Below the pieces are notes generated by a model, which did no database searches, was not told where the DNA came from, and was given only the letters and a program-made list of their open reading frames with translations. Shown here piece after piece: positions 16,034 to 25,700 of a DNA stretch of 64,000 nucleotides. This DNA is from Leisingera daeponensis (GTDB lineage: Bacteria > Pseudomonadota > Alphaproteobacteria > Rhodobacterales > Rhodobacteraceae), in the NCBI RefSeq assembly GCF_019801465.1, contig NZ_JAHVJA010000011.1, forward strand, positions 1-64,000, in the 5' to 3' direction. Numbering within the stretch: the stretch's first letter is position 1; the number at the start of each line of letters is the position of its first letter. A program made the position numbers and the translations under genes.

Positions 16034-17497
16034 TCAGCGCATCACAAACGGATCCGGGATCGGATCGTCGCTGGTGCGCAGCCAGACCGCCTTGACCTTG
16101 GTGTAATCCAGCGCCGCCTGCAGGCCGCCCTCGCGGCCGTGGCCAGACAGGCCGTGGCCGCCGAAGGGGGCAATCGGGCTGACCGCGCGGTAGGTGTTGA
16201 CCCAGACGATGCCCGCGCGGATGCCCCGGATCATCCGGTGCGCGCGGGTGAGGTTCTGGGTGAACACGCCGGACGCCAGCCCGAAGGCGGTGCTGTTGGC
16301 GATCTCCAGCGCCTGCGCTTCGGTCTCGAACGCCACCACCGACAGGACGGGGCCGAAGAATTCGGTGCTGAGGCAGGGAGCCTCCGGCGCGTCAGAGCAG
16401 TCCAGCACCGTCGGCGGGAAAAAGAAGCCCTCCCCTTCCGGCACGGTGCCGCCGGTGACCAGCTTGGCCCCCGCCTTCACCGACGCCTCGATCAGGTTCA
16501 CCGCATGGTCGCGCTGTTTCAGAGTGCACAGCGGCCCGACTTCGGTCGCCATGTCATCCGGCGCGCCAATGACCACCGCTTCGGCTTTCTCTTTCAGCCG
16601 CGCAAGGAAGGCGTCCTTGATGCCCTTCTGGATCACCAGCCGCGATCCTGCGACACAGCTTTGCCCGGTCGCAGCAAAAATGCCCGACACCTGCGCATTC
16701 ACCGCGCTTTCCAGATCGGCGTCGTCAAACACAATGAAGGGCGACTTACCGCCCAGCTCCAGCGAGGTGGAGGCGAGGTTTTCCGCGGAATTGCGCACGA
16801 TATGGCGGGCAGTCTCCGGCCCGCCGGTGAAGGCCACATGGGCCACTTTGGAATGGCTGGTCAGGGCAGCCCCAGCCTCCGGCCCGCCGGTGATCACGTT
16901 CAGCACACCGGACGGAAAGTCGGCCTGATCAAAGATCCGGGCGAATTCCAGCATAGGTGCCGGGCCTTCCTCCGAGGCCTTCAGCACCACCGTACAGCCC
17001 GCCGCCAGCGCCGGGCCGATTTTGACAGCGGACAGGAACAGCTGCGAGTTCCACGGCACGATGGCGGCCACCACCCCCACCGGCTCGCGCCGCAGCCAGA
17101 CCTCCATGTCCTGCTTGTCGATCGGCAAATGCGCGCCTTCGATCTTGTCGGCAAGGCCAGCATAGTAGCGGTAGTATTCCGCCACATAGGCGATCTGGGC
17201 CGAGGTCTCGCGGATGATCTTGCCGGTGTCGCGGGTTTCCAGCTCCGCCAGCCGCGGGGCGTTTTCCGCCACCAGATCGGCCAGCCGCATCAGCAGCTTG
17301 CCGCGCTGAGTGGCGGTCATACCCGCCCATTCGCTGGAGAAAAACGCAGCTTCCGCTGCCCTGACCGCCCGGTCTACATCGGCCGCCGAAGCGGCAGGCA
17401 TCTGCGCCCAGGGTTTGCCGGTGGCCGGATCGAGACTCTCGAAGGTCTCGCTCGCGTCCTCAAACGCACCGCCGATATACTGCTGGAAGGTCTGCAT
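16034..17497 (-). CDS. Aldehyde dehydrogenase
   Basis: This 487-aa NAD(P)-dependent aldehyde dehydrogenase has catalytic Cys281 (GQSCVAGSR), general base Glu247 (LELGGKSP), the PWNSQ block at about 148 and the FTGG cofactor loop. It is the last gene of the operon that starts with the DUF1185 gene and follows the luciferase-like gene by 12 nt. It probably oxidises an aldehyde made by the monooxygenase or hydrolase steps. The substrate cannot be read from the sequence. Confidence 0.93.
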   Translation of the reverse strand: MQTFQQYIGGAFEDASETFESLDPATGKPWAQMPAASAADVDRAVRAAEAAFFSSEWAGMTATQRGKLLMRLADLVAENAPRLAELETRDTGKIIRETSAQIAYVAEYYRYYAGLADKIEGAHLPIDKQDMEVWLRREPVGVVAAIVPWNSQLFLSAVKIGPALAAGCTVVLKASEEGPAPMLEFARIFDQADFPSGVLNVITGGPEAGAALTSHSKVAHVAFTGGPETARHIVRNSAENLASTSLELGGKSPFIVFDDADLESAVNAQVSGIFAATGQSCVAGSRLVIQKGIKDAFLARLKEKAEAVVIGAPDDMATEVGPLCTLKQRDHAVNLIEASVKAGAKLVTGGTVPEGEGFFFPPTVLDCSDAPEAPCLSTEFFGPVLSVVAFETEAQALEIANSTAFGLASGVFTQNLTRAHRMIRGIRAGIVWVNTYRAVSPIAPFGGHGLSGHGREGGLQAALDYTKVKAVWLRTSDDPIPDPFVMR

Positions 17498-17509
17498 TCT
17501 CAGATTCCC

Positions 17510-18547
17510 TTATTGAAACGCAGGCATGACTTCGGTGATGAACCGCTCAAGCGAGGCTTTCTTGCGCTCGAAACTCATGCTGCTGTCGATCCAGAACGAG
17601 TATTCATCATAGCCTAGGGCTTCGTATTTCTTCAGCCGCTCGATCACCGCCACGGGTTCGCCGATCACCAGATCGCGCTCCATCGCCTCGGGCGAGTAGA
17701 ACGGATGCGCGGCAATCTCCTCGTCACTCAGCGGATCAATCAGGCCCTGGCTGACGTCCCGCTTGTTCATGAACCAGGCCCCGAAGTAGCAGTAGAAGCG
17801 ATTGAGCTCCTCTGCCCCGCGTTTCACATCCTCGGCGCTGTCCGCGACATAGGTGTGCTGCAGCAGCATGATCTTGGGCCGCGGCACGCCGTTGTGCTTG
17901 GCACAGGCATCGTTGAACTTGCCCATCAGGTCAGTGATTTCCTCATCACCCTTCCACAGCGGCGTCACCTGCACATTGCAGCCATTGGCCACGGCGAACT
18001 CGTGGCTGTTGGGATCGCGCGCCGCGACCCAGATCGGCGGGCCGTTCTCTTGCACCGGTTTCGGGGAAGACGTGGTTTTCGGGAAGGAATGAAACTCCCC
18101 CTCCTGCGCATAGTCGCCCTGCCACAAGCTCTGCACCGCCGGGATCAGCTCACGCATCCGCTGGCCGGCCTCCCAGGCGTCCATGCCCGGCATCATGCGC
18201 TCGTATTCATAGGAGTACGCCCCTCGGGCGATGCCCAGGTCCAGGCGGCCTTCGGTGATGATATCGGTCATCGCCGCCTCACCGGCCAGCCGGATCGGAT
18301 GCCAGAACGGCGCAATCACGGTGCCGGTGCCCAGCCGCACGTTCTTGGTATGCCGCGCCACGTCAATGAGGTTCAGAAACGGGTTTGGCGAGATGGTGAA
18401 ATTCATCCCGTGATGCTCACCGGTCCAAACCGCATGCATACCGCCGTCATCGGCAATTTTGCACAGCTGGATGAACTCGTCATAAAGCTGCTTCTGATCG
18501 TCTGCCACGGAAATCCGCTCCATATGCGCAAAGAGGGAAAATTTCAT
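17510..18547 (-). CDS. LLM-class flavin-dependent monooxygenase
   Basis: This 345-aa bacterial-luciferase-fold protein has MKFSLFAHMER at the N-terminus, WTGEHHGMNF near residue 42, LGTGTVIAPFWHPIRLAGE and GRLDLGIARGAY. These are typical of the luciferase-like TIM-barrel group that uses reduced FMN and O2. The start overlaps the flavin reductase stop by 4 nt, which fits a two-component monooxygenase fed by that reductase. Confidence 0.9.
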   Translation of the reverse strand: MKFSLFAHMERISVADDQKQLYDEFIQLCKIADDGGMHAVWTGEHHGMNFTISPNPFLNLIDVARHTKNVRLGTGTVIAPFWHPIRLAGEAAMTDIITEGRLDLGIARGAYSYEYERMMPGMDAWEAGQRMRELIPAVQSLWQGDYAQEGEFHSFPKTTSSPKPVQENGPPIWVAARDPNSHEFAVANGCNVQVTPLWKGDEEITDLMGKFNDACAKHNGVPRPKIMLLQHTYVADSAEDVKRGAEELNRFYCYFGAWFMNKRDVSQGLIDPLSDEEIAAHPFYSPEAMERDLVIGEPVAVIERLKKYEALGYDEYSFWIDSSMSFERKKASLERFITEVMPAFQ

Positions 18548-19470
18548 GCGCCCTTGCTCCCTGTCGCCACGGGACGGACCTGCCCGGTGGTCTGATTGCC
18601 ATAATACACCCCGAAATTGCCCATCCGGGCTTCACTCGCGAACCGTTCCAGCATGGTGCACATCGCCGCGTCGGCAATGTCCATCAGCGTGGATTGGGTC
18701 AGCGGTGTGAAAACGCCCTTGGCCGGTGTGCCGCCAGCCGATTGGCAAAGGAACGAGATGTGCTGATGTTCGCGCGCTTTGTCTTCGTAAACGGAATAGA
18801 TGAACCCCGGCTCGGCCTCGACACCAGTGTCCGCGATCAGCTTGGCCAACGCGGCAGAGGCACCCTCCTTACCCACCCGGATTTCCGGCAGCGTCAGCTT
18901 GCCCTGGTCGTTGCCTATAAGCAGCACCTCGCCCTCGTGCTCGATCAATGCCGAGACAATCAGCTTGGCGCCTTGGGTCAGGGCTTCGGCCTCGGCAGCG
19001 GCGGTCACATAGGCGCCGCGGGCATACCCCAGCCCCGGCGCGGGTGAGGTTTCAAACGCCTCCACCCGGCCGATCAGGATCAGGTGGTCGCCCGCCTCAA
19101 CCCGGTTGTGCATGGCGCAGTCGAACCAGGCGGAGACACCCTCGAACACCGGGCTGCCCTGCGGTCCCCGTTGCCAGCTGACGGCGGCAAAGCGGTCCTC
19201 TACAGGGCGCGCAAATGTGTTGGAGACATCCTTCTGGTCCTCCGCCAGTACATTGACGGCGAAGCCGCCCGCCTGTTCGAACGCCGCGTAGTTGCTGGAG
19301 GAGTTGGCAATGCACACCAGTACCAGCGGCGGGTCCAGCGACACGGAGGTGAAGGAATTGGCGGTAAAGCCGATGGGGTTCCCGTCCGGATCGTGCGTTG
19401 TCACCACGGTGACGCCGGTCATGAAGGTGCCGAATGCGTTGCGCAGGGCGCGTGGATCGATCTCGCTCAT
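18544..19470 (-). CDS. Flavin reductase with C-terminal Nudix-like domain
   Basis: Residues 1-165 form a flavin reductase (DIM6/NTAB type: LRNAFGTFMTGVTVVTT, TANSFTSVSLDPPLVLVCI). Residues about 168-300 add a second domain (LIVSALIEHEGEVLLIGND...) that looks like a Nudix fold, but the Nudix box is degraded: where REUxEExGU is expected it reads AKLIADTGV. The protein is 308 aa, nearly twice the usual reductase length. It probably supplies FMNH2 to the adjacent luciferase-like enzyme; the tail may be regulatory or bind a nucleotide. The start ATG overlaps the hydrolase stop (TAATG) with AAGGAG upstream. Confidence 0.87.
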   Translation of the reverse strand: MSEIDPRALRNAFGTFMTGVTVVTTHDPDGNPIGFTANSFTSVSLDPPLVLVCIANSSSNYAAFEQAGGFAVNVLAEDQKDVSNTFARPVEDRFAAVSWQRGPQGSPVFEGVSAWFDCAMHNRVEAGDHLILIGRVEAFETSPAPGLGYARGAYVTAAAEAEALTQGAKLIVSALIEHEGEVLLIGNDQGKLTLPEIRVGKEGASAALAKLIADTGVEAEPGFIYSVYEDKAREHQHISFLCQSAGGTPAKGVFTPLTQSTLMDIADAAMCTMLERFASEARMGNFGVYYGNQTTGQVRPVATGSKGA

Positions 19471-20270
19471 TACGTCGCTCCTTCGGTGTTCAGCCAGTCC
19501 CGCAAGGCGGCGTTGACCGCTGCAGGCGCGGTCAGATTGACCATATGCCGGTGACCTTCGATGACAACCGCACTGCCCTGCTGCACGGCATTCGCCATGG
19601 CCTGCGCCATTGCGGGTGTCGAGTTTGGATCGCCATCGCCTGTCAGCGCCAGAAGCGGGCAGCGGATGCCCGCAAAGCCGTCCGCATAAGTGCTGTCGCC
19701 GCGGGCAAAGGCGGTGTAGGCGGCGGCATAACCCGCCAGGTTCACGCCTGACAGCCATCCGGCCACTTGCGCCCGTGCCGCCTGGTCGGTCTCGCTCTGC
19801 CCGAACCAGCGCGCCAGCGGCGTTTCCAGGTCAAAGCTGCCCGCGCGGATTTCCGCAGCGCGCGCCTCCACCGCAGCCCGCGCCTCGGTAGAGCGGCGGA
19901 ACACCCCGTTCAGCAATGCCACACGGGCCACGTTCTCAGGATGGCAGACCGTATAGCCACCTGCAATCAGCGCGCCCATGGAATGCCCCGCCAGGCTGAC
20001 CGGCCCCAGATCCAGCGCCTGCAGCGCGGCATGCAGCCAGGCCACGTAATCCGGCAGCTCTGCCCCCTCCGGCAGCGGTGCGCTGCCGCCGTGGCCGGGC
20101 ATGTCCAGCGCAATCACCTGATGGGTCAGGCTCAGCGCCTCGATCTGCGGCCCCCAGGCCGCCGATTGCATGCCGACCCCGTGGATCAGCACCACCGGAT
20201 CGCCGCGCCCTGCCCGCAGGCAGGCGACGGCGCCGTAAGGCTCAGACGGCTGCAGGGTTGTCGACGTCAT
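19470..20270 (-). CDS. Alpha/beta hydrolase
   Basis: This 266-aa alpha/beta hydrolase fold protein has an oxyanion segment VVLIHGVGM (27-34), nucleophile Ser97 in AGHSMGA, and a late histidine in EGHRHMVNL. It is part of the DUF1185-to-ALDH operon and overlaps the DUF1185 gene by 29 nt. It likely cleaves an ester or lactone formed by the monooxygenase, a common pairing with Baeyer-Villiger-type chemistry (inference). Confidence 0.9.
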   Translation of the reverse strand: MTSTTLQPSEPYGAVACLRAGRGDPVVLIHGVGMQSAAWGPQIEALSLTHQVIALDMPGHGGSAPLPEGAELPDYVAWLHAALQALDLGPVSLAGHSMGALIAGGYTVCHPENVARVALLNGVFRRSTEARAAVEARAAEIRAGSFDLETPLARWFGQSETDQAARAQVAGWLSGVNLAGYAAAYTAFARGDSTYADGFAGIRCPLLALTGDGDPNSTPAMAQAMANAVQQGSAVVIEGHRHMVNLTAPAAVNAALRDWLNTEGAT

Positions 20271-20844
20271 GACCCAGTTCCTTCAGGTCCTGATAGCGGT
20301 CGCCGATCCGGTGATGCGGCCGCCCGCCGATGGAGGCGCCAAGCGCAATCACGATCTCATCCGGGCCCGGCGCATCGGCCACGGACAGCTGGATGGTCAG
20401 ATAATGGCTGCGCCGCCCGCCGTCGTTCTTGTCCATCAGCGGGATCTGCAGCGAGGCATTGGCAGGCCCGCGGGTGTTGGTGAAGGCCAGGTAGGATTTC
20501 GCCCCCACCGCCTCGCGGAAGTGATTGCCAAACCGCAGGGTGTGGATGAGGGCGGAGGCATGCTCCACCTCGCCATTGACGCCGACGATGGCGGATTTTC
20601 CGTAGCCCTCGACCTTGCCGCCGCCGCCTGCGGCTTCCAGGATCATCGCGGTCAGCTTCTCTCCCAGACCGGGCGCACAGTCATGGATCGCCGGGCGCAG
20701 GTCCTCGACAAAGCCCTGCCCTGCCCAGGGGTTTTTGATCACCGCCACCGCGGCAATCATCTTGAGCGGGGTTTCCGCCGCCTTGCCGCCCTCGATCAGG
20801 GTTTCTTCAACATGCAGCAGCGTCTTGCGGATTTCGGCGGGCAT
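20242..20844 (-). CDS. DUF1185 (amino acid synthesis family) protein
   Basis: This 200-aa protein of the DUF1185 family has EIRKTLLHVEETLIEGG at the N-terminus, KNPWAGQGF near residue 37, and GYGKSAIVGVNGEVEHASA. The family is named for an old amino-acid-synthesis annotation and has no proven activity known to me. As first gene of the operon, facing the GntR gene, it is probably a lyase or isomerase step in the same catabolic pathway (inference). Confidence 0.83.
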   Translation of the reverse strand: MPAEIRKTLLHVEETLIEGGKAAETPLKMIAAVAVIKNPWAGQGFVEDLRPAIHDCAPGLGEKLTAMILEAAGGGGKVEGYGKSAIVGVNGEVEHASALIHTLRFGNHFREAVGAKSYLAFTNTRGPANASLQIPLMDKNDGGRRSHYLTIQLSVADAPGPDEIVIALGASIGGRPHHRIGDRYQDLKELGHDVDNPAAV

Positions 20845-20881
20845 GGGCGGGTCTTTCTTGTCTGATTCCAGTTGCCGTAAT

Positions 20882-20904
20882 ATGGTATACCATCATACAG
20901 TATG
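20882..20904. promoter_or_regulatory. GntR-type operator pair
   Basis: ATGGTATACCAT is a perfect 12-bp palindrome, directly followed by CATACAGTATG, another perfect dyad. They lie between the divergent DUF1185 and GntR starts and resemble FadR/VanR-type GTATAC operators. The GntR protein encoded next door is the likely ligand. Confidence 0.72.
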
Positions 20905-20951
20905 TCAATGCAGACTTGTTCCGCCCTGCCCCCGTTGCTATCGGAAGAACT

Positions 20952-21626
20952 ATGACCAGCCCCATCATGAGCAAAATCGACCACCAGCCGCAGACCCTGC
21001 GCGATATCGTGCAGGAGCGGATGCGCGAGGCGATCATTTCCGGCCAGTTTGCCCCCGGAGAACGGCTGGTGGAGCGGCCCCTGTGCGACCAGCTTGGCGT
21101 CAGCCGCACCGTGGTGCGCGAAACCATCCGGTACCTGGAGGCAGAGGGGCTGGTGGAGATCCTGCCCGGCAAGGGGCCGATTGTGGCGCAGCTTACGTGG
21201 GCCGACGCGCGGCAGATCTACGACATCCGCCAGATGCTGGAGACCGCCGCCGCCACCGCCTGCGCACAGAACATCACGCCGCAGCTGGCAGAGCAGTTGA
21301 AGGCGGCGCTGCTTGAACTGCAAGAGGCCGTGGGCGCAGGCGTGCCCACACCGATGCTGCGGGCCACGACGGAGTTTTACCGCATCATCTTCGACGGCGC
21401 CGGCCACAATGTCGCCTGGGAAATCGCCCAGCGTCTGAACGGCCGCATCAGCCGATTGCGGGCGGTGACGCTGTCGACCGCGGAGCGCCAGAAACCCGGC
21501 CCCGCCCATATGCAGGATATCTGCGAGGCCATCGTGTCAGGAGATGCCAAAGCCGCCCGCACCGCCATCGATCGCCACCTGAGCGACGCGAAAGAGACAG
21601 CCGAACGGCTGCTAAACGAAAAATAG
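20952..21626 (+). CDS. GntR-family regulator, FCD (FadR-type) class
   Basis: This 224-aa regulator has a GntR winged helix at about residues 12-75 (LRDIVQERMREAIISGQFAPGERLVE...LGVSRTVVRETIRYLEAEGL) and an FCD effector domain after that. It is divergent from the five-gene DUF1185 operon, with GntR-type palindromes between, so it probably represses that operon. The ATG at 20952 has GGAAG upstream; a second ATG 15 nt further on is also possible. Confidence 0.9.
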   Translation: MTSPIMSKIDHQPQTLRDIVQERMREAIISGQFAPGERLVERPLCDQLGVSRTVVRETIRYLEAEGLVEILPGKGPIVAQLTWADARQIYDIRQMLETAAATACAQNITPQLAEQLKAALLELQEAVGAGVPTPMLRATTEFYRIIFDGAGHNVAWEIAQRLNGRISRLRAVTLSTAERQKPGPAHMQDICEAIVSGDAKAARTAIDRHLSDAKETAERLLNEK

Positions 21627-21652
21627 CCGTTTCCCTCACAGGGAAACGGCTA
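21619..21652 (-). terminator. Terminator for hut operon (minus strand)
   Basis: A 13-bp perfect stem (TAGCCGTTTCCCT / AGGGAAACGGCTA) with a 3-nt loop runs into T5 on the minus strand, about 64 nt past hutU. It overlaps the gntR stop codon. Confidence 0.85.
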
Positions 21653-21671
21653 TGAAAAATCGATCTTTCAG

Positions 21672-21706
21672 GGCAGAAATCCGCGCCGGATTTCTGCCTT
21701 TCTCTC
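21672..21706 (+). terminator. Terminator after gntR
   Basis: A 12-bp perfect stem (GGCAGAAATCCG / CGGATTTCTGCC) with a CGC loop is followed by TTTCTCTC. With the preceding hairpin it separates convergent gntR and hutU. Confidence 0.78.
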
Positions 21707-21715
21707 GCTCGAACG

Positions 21716-23398
21716 TCAGCCCAGGATGCCAGGCAGGTTCAGCCCGTGCTCGCGCGCGCAGTCCTTGGCGATGTCATACCCCGCATCCGCGTGGCGCATG
21801 ACGCCGGTGGCCGGGTCGTTCCACAGCACGCGGCCGATACGGCGGTCGGCGTCCTCGGTGCCGTCGCAGCAGATCACCACGCCGGAATGCTGCGAGAAGC
21901 CCATACCAACGCCGCCGCCATGGTGCAGCGACACCCAGGTGGCGCCGGAAGCGGTGTTCAGCAGCGCGTTCAGCAGCGGCCAGTCGGATACGGCATCGGA
22001 GCCGTCCATCATCGCCTCGGTCTCGCGGTTCGGGGAGGCCACGGAGCCCGAGTCCAGGTGGTCGCGGCCAATCACAACCGGCGCCGACAGCTCACCATTG
22101 CGGACCATCTCGTTGAACGCGAGGCCAGCCTTGTGGCGGTCGCCGAGGCCGATCCAGCAGATCCGCGCGGGCAGGCCCTGGAAGGCAATGCGCTCCTGCG
22201 CCATATCCAGCCAGCGGTGCAGGCCTTCGTTCTCGGGGAACAGCTCCTTCATCTTGGCGTCGGTTTTGCGGATGTCCTCCGGGTCGCCCGACAGCGCGCA
22301 CCAGCGGAACGGGCCGATGCCGCGGCAGAACAGCGGGCGGATGTAGGCGGGTACAAAGCCGGGGAAATCAAAGGCGTTCTCCAGCCCCTCCTCCAACGCC
22401 ATCTGGCGGATGTTGTTGCCGTAATCGACCGTGGGGATGCCCATCGCGTGGAAGTCGCACATCGCCTTCACTTGCACCTTCATCGAGGCGCGGGCGGCTT
22501 TCTCCACCGCTTTCTTGTCGCTCTCGCGTTTTTCCTTCCACTCGGCCATGGTCCAGCCCTGTGGCAGGTAGCCGTTGACCGGATCATGGGCAGAGGTCTG
22601 GTCGGTGACGATATCGGGGCGGATGCCGCCCGCCTTGGCGCGCTCCACCAGCTCGGCAAACACATCCGCAGCATTGCCCAAAAGACCCACGGATTTCGCC
22701 TCACCCGCCGCGGTCCAGCGCTCGATCATCTCCAGCGCCTCGTCCAGGGTCTCGGCCTTCTCGTCTAGGTATTTGGTGCGCAGGCGGAAGTCGATGCTGT
22801 CTGGGTTGCACTCCACCGCCAGGCAGCAGGCACCGGCAAACACAGCCGCCAGCGGCTGCGCGCCACCCATTCCTCCGAGGCCGCCGGTCAGGATCCACTT
22901 GCCCTTGAGGTCGCCGCCGTAATGCTGGCGGCCGGCCTCGGCAAAGGTTTCATAGGTGCCCTGCACGATGCCCTGAGTGCCAATGTAGATCCAGGAGCCG
23001 GCCGTCATCTGGCCGTACATCATCAGGCCCTTCTTATCGAGCTCGTTGAAGTGGTCCCAGTTGGCCCAATGCGGCACCAGGTTGGAGTTGGCAATCAGCA
23101 CGCGCGGTGCGTCCTTGTGGGTCTGGAAGACGCCGACCGGCTTGCCCGACTGCACCATCAGGGTCTGGTCTTCTTCCAGGTTCTTCAGGCTCTCGACGAT
23201 CATGTCGAAATCCTTCCAGGTGCGCGCGGCGCGGCCGATGCCGCCATAAACCACCAGCTCATGCGGGTTTTCCGCCACGTCCGGGTGCAGGTTGTTCATC
23301 ATCATCCGCAGCGGCGCTTCGGTCATCCAGGACTTAGCGTTCAGCTCGGTGCCGGTGGGCGGGAAAATATCACGGGTGTTTTTGCGGGGATCGCTCAT
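21716..23398 (-). CDS. hutU: Urocanate hydratase
   Basis: This 560-aa protein matches HutU along its whole length ([14 protein letters not shown] near residue 50, [42 protein letters not shown]). It is an NAD-containing enzyme that hydrates urocanate to imidazolone propionate, the second step of histidine breakdown. It is the last gene of the hut operon; its start overlaps the hutG stop by 4 nt. Confidence 0.98.
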   Translation of the reverse strand: MSDPRKNTRDIFPPTGTELNAKSWMTEAPLRMMMNNLHPDVAENPHELVVYGGIGRAARTWKDFDMIVESLKNLEEDQTLMVQSGKPVGVFQTHKDAPRVLIANSNLVPHWANWDHFNELDKKGLMMYGQMTAGSWIYIGTQGIVQGTYETFAEAGRQHYGGDLKGKWILTGGLGGMGGAQPLAAVFAGACCLAVECNPDSIDFRLRTKYLDEKAETLDEALEMIERWTAAGEAKSVGLLGNAADVFAELVERAKAGGIRPDIVTDQTSAHDPVNGYLPQGWTMAEWKEKRESDKKAVEKAARASMKVQVKAMCDFHAMGIPTVDYGNNIRQMALEEGLENAFDFPGFVPAYIRPLFCRGIGPFRWCALSGDPEDIRKTDAKMKELFPENEGLHRWLDMAQERIAFQGLPARICWIGLGDRHKAGLAFNEMVRNGELSAPVVIGRDHLDSGSVASPNRETEAMMDGSDAVSDWPLLNALLNTASGATWVSLHHGGGVGMGFSQHSGVVICCDGTEDADRRIGRVLWNDPATGVMRHADAGYDIAKDCAREHGLNLPGILG

Positions 23399-24180
23399 GC
23401 TGCGGGCCTCCAGTTTTTGAGATCAGTCAGAATTTGGGTGAGATGGGCGCGCAAGTTGTCCGCGCGCTCCGGCAGATAGGTCCAGGGCGGGCTTTCCTGG
23501 CAGTAGGTCGCCTGCGCCAGCTCCATCTGGATCGCATGCAGGCCCTCAGCTGGGCGACCATAGTGCCGCGTGGTCCAGCCACCCTTGAAACGGCCGTTCA
23601 GAACCGAGGTATAGGCTGCAGCCGCCTCGCAGCGGGCCACGGTCATCGCTTCTACCGCCGGATCGCAGGTGGCGCCCAGATTGGTGCCGATGCTGAAATC
23701 CGGCAGACGGCCCTCGAACAGGAACGGAATGTCGCCGCGGATCGAATGGCAGTCATACAGAATGGCAAAGCCGTGGATTGCCTTCACCCGCTCCAGCTCC
23801 TCCGTCAGCGCCGCGTGATAGGGTGCGTGATAGGCATCGCGGCGGCGGGTGATCTCCGCCGCGTCCGGCTCCTGCCCGTCCTGCCAGATCGGCCGCCCGT
23901 CGAAATCGGTCAGCGGCACCAGCGTCGTGGTGTTCTGCCCCGGATACAGGCTGACACCAGCCGGATCACGGTTCACGTCAATCACATAGCGGTGGATCGG
24001 CGTGCGCACGGTGGTCACGTCTTCGGTCAAACCATCGTAAAGGTCATGAATATGCCAGTCGGTATCCGCAAGCGCGCGGCCGGTCTCGTTCAGGCATTCC
24101 CAGACCTCGGGCGGCACGTCGGTGCCCGTGTGGGGCAGCCCCAGCACCAGCGGCGATGAACCTTTGCTGACTTCGATCAT
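23395..24180 (-). CDS. hutG: N-formylglutamate deformylase
   Basis: This 261-aa N-formylglutamate amidohydrolase family protein has [11 protein letters not shown] at the N-terminus, DVNRDP, and the metal-site DCHSIRG. It removes formate from N-formylglutamate, so this organism probably uses the five-step pathway; a HutF would be expected elsewhere. It overlaps hutH and hutU by 4 nt each. Confidence 0.94.
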   Translation of the reverse strand: MIEVSKGSSPLVLGLPHTGTDVPPEVWECLNETGRALADTDWHIHDLYDGLTEDVTTVRTPIHRYVIDVNRDPAGVSLYPGQNTTTLVPLTDFDGRPIWQDGQEPDAAEITRRRDAYHAPYHAALTEELERVKAIHGFAILYDCHSIRGDIPFLFEGRLPDFSIGTNLGATCDPAVEAMTVARCEAAAAYTSVLNGRFKGGWTTRHYGRPAEGLHAIQMELAQATYCQESPPWTYLPERADNLRAHLTQILTDLKNWRPAA

Positions 24181-25700
24181 GCCGCAACCTCCACGCCTGC
24201 GACGGCGGCGACGCGGCCTGCCCGCACCATGGCGCTGGCGGCTTCGATGTCGGGCGCCAGATAGCGGTCATCCCCCAGCGCCGGAATATCCGCGCGCAGC
24301 AGCCCCAGCACGTCCTGCAACCGGGCCGAGGTCTGCAGCGGTGCGCGCGCCTCAACGCCTTGCGCGGCGCAGAGCATCTCAACGCCTAGGATCACCGACA
24401 GATTGGCGTTCATCTTACCCAACCGCAGCGCGCCATGAGCGGCCATCGACACATGGTCCTCCTGGTTGGCGGAAGTCGGGGTGGAATCCGTCACGCAAGG
24501 ATTGGCCAGATGCTTGTTCTCGCTCATCAGCGCGGCCGTCGTCACCTCGGCAATCATGAAGCCGCTGTTCAGCCCCGGATTGGGGGTAAGGAATGGCGGC
24601 AGGTCGTGGCTCAGCGTCGGGTCCACCATCAAGGCAACACGGCGCTGCGCAATCGCACCAATCTCAGCCACAGCCAGCGCTATCTGGTCCGCAGCAAAAC
24701 CCACGTATTCCGCATGGAAGTTGCCGCCCGAAACGATGCGCCCTTCATCCACCAGAACCAGCGGATTGTCGGTGACGGCGTTGGCCTCAATCTCCAGCGT
24801 CTTGGCCGCCATGCGCAGCACGTCCAGCGCCGCGCCCACAACCTGAGGTTGACAGCGAATACAGTAGGGATCCTGCACCCGGCTGTCGCCCTCGCGGTGG
24901 CTTTCACGGATCTCCGACCCTTCCATGATGTCACGCATCTGCTGCGCCACGTCGATCTGCCCGGCATGGCCGCGCAGGGTATGGATGTCGGCCACCAAAG
25001 GCGCGGTGGAGCCCATGATCGCATCCGTTGTCAGCGAGGCAATCGCCATCGAGGCCTCGGCCATCCGCCAGGCATCAAACAGCCCCGCCAGCGCGCAGGC
25101 GGTGGAGAACTGGGTGCCGTTGATCAGCCCCAGCCCTTCCTTGGGGCCCAGCTCGATCGGCTGCATCCCGGCCTTTTTCAGCGCCTCCGTGCTGGGCATC
25201 CGGGTGCCTTCGAACGTGGCCTCCCCTGCCCCGATCATCGCCGCCGCCATATGCGCCAGCGGCGCCAGATCGCCCGACGCCCCGACCGAGCCCTGCGACG
25301 GGATTACCGGCACTACGCCGCGTTCCAGCATCTGCTCGATCTGCGCGATCACCAGCCAGCGCACGCCCGAGGCACCCCGGCCCATCGACAACAGCTTCAG
25401 CGTCATCATCAGCCGGGTCTTGTCCTCCGGCAGCGCCTCCCCCACCCCGCAGCAGTGGGACAGGATCAGGTTGCGCTGCAGCGTTGCGGTGTCCTTGGGC
25501 GCGATCTTGGTCGAGGCCAGTTTGCCGAAACCGGTGTTGATACCATAGACCGCCGCGTCACCGGCGGCAGCTTCGGCCACCATCTTGGCCGCGGCCTCGA
25601 CGGGCGCACGGGCGCTGTCGTCCAGCCGCGCCGGGGTCAGGTTGCGGTAGACATCCTGCAGGGTGGCAAGCGTCACCGTTCCGGGGATCATGTTGATCAT
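24177..25700 (-). CDS. hutH: Histidine ammonia-lyase
   Basis: This 507-aa aromatic amino acid lyase has Ala141-Ser142-Gly143 ([13 protein letters not shown]), which cyclises to the MIO prosthetic group, and catalytic Tyr52 (YGINTGFG). It turns L-histidine into urocanate and ammonia. It is the second gene of the operon; the start ATG is in a 4-nt overlap with hutI. Confidence 0.98.
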   Translation of the reverse strand: MINMIPGTVTLATLQDVYRNLTPARLDDSARAPVEAAAKMVAEAAAGDAAVYGINTGFGKLASTKIAPKDTATLQRNLILSHCCGVGEALPEDKTRLMMTLKLLSMGRGASGVRWLVIAQIEQMLERGVVPVIPSQGSVGASGDLAPLAHMAAAMIGAGEATFEGTRMPSTEALKKAGMQPIELGPKEGLGLINGTQFSTACALAGLFDAWRMAEASMAIASLTTDAIMGSTAPLVADIHTLRGHAGQIDVAQQMRDIMEGSEIRESHREGDSRVQDPYCIRCQPQVVGAALDVLRMAAKTLEIEANAVTDNPLVLVDEGRIVSGGNFHAEYVGFAADQIALAVAEIGAIAQRRVALMVDPTLSHDLPPFLTPNPGLNSGFMIAEVTTAALMSENKHLANPCVTDSTPTSANQEDHVSMAAHGALRLGKMNANLSVILGVEMLCAAQGVEARAPLQTSARLQDVLGLLRADIPALGDDRYLAPDIEAASAMVRAGRVAAVAGVEVAA

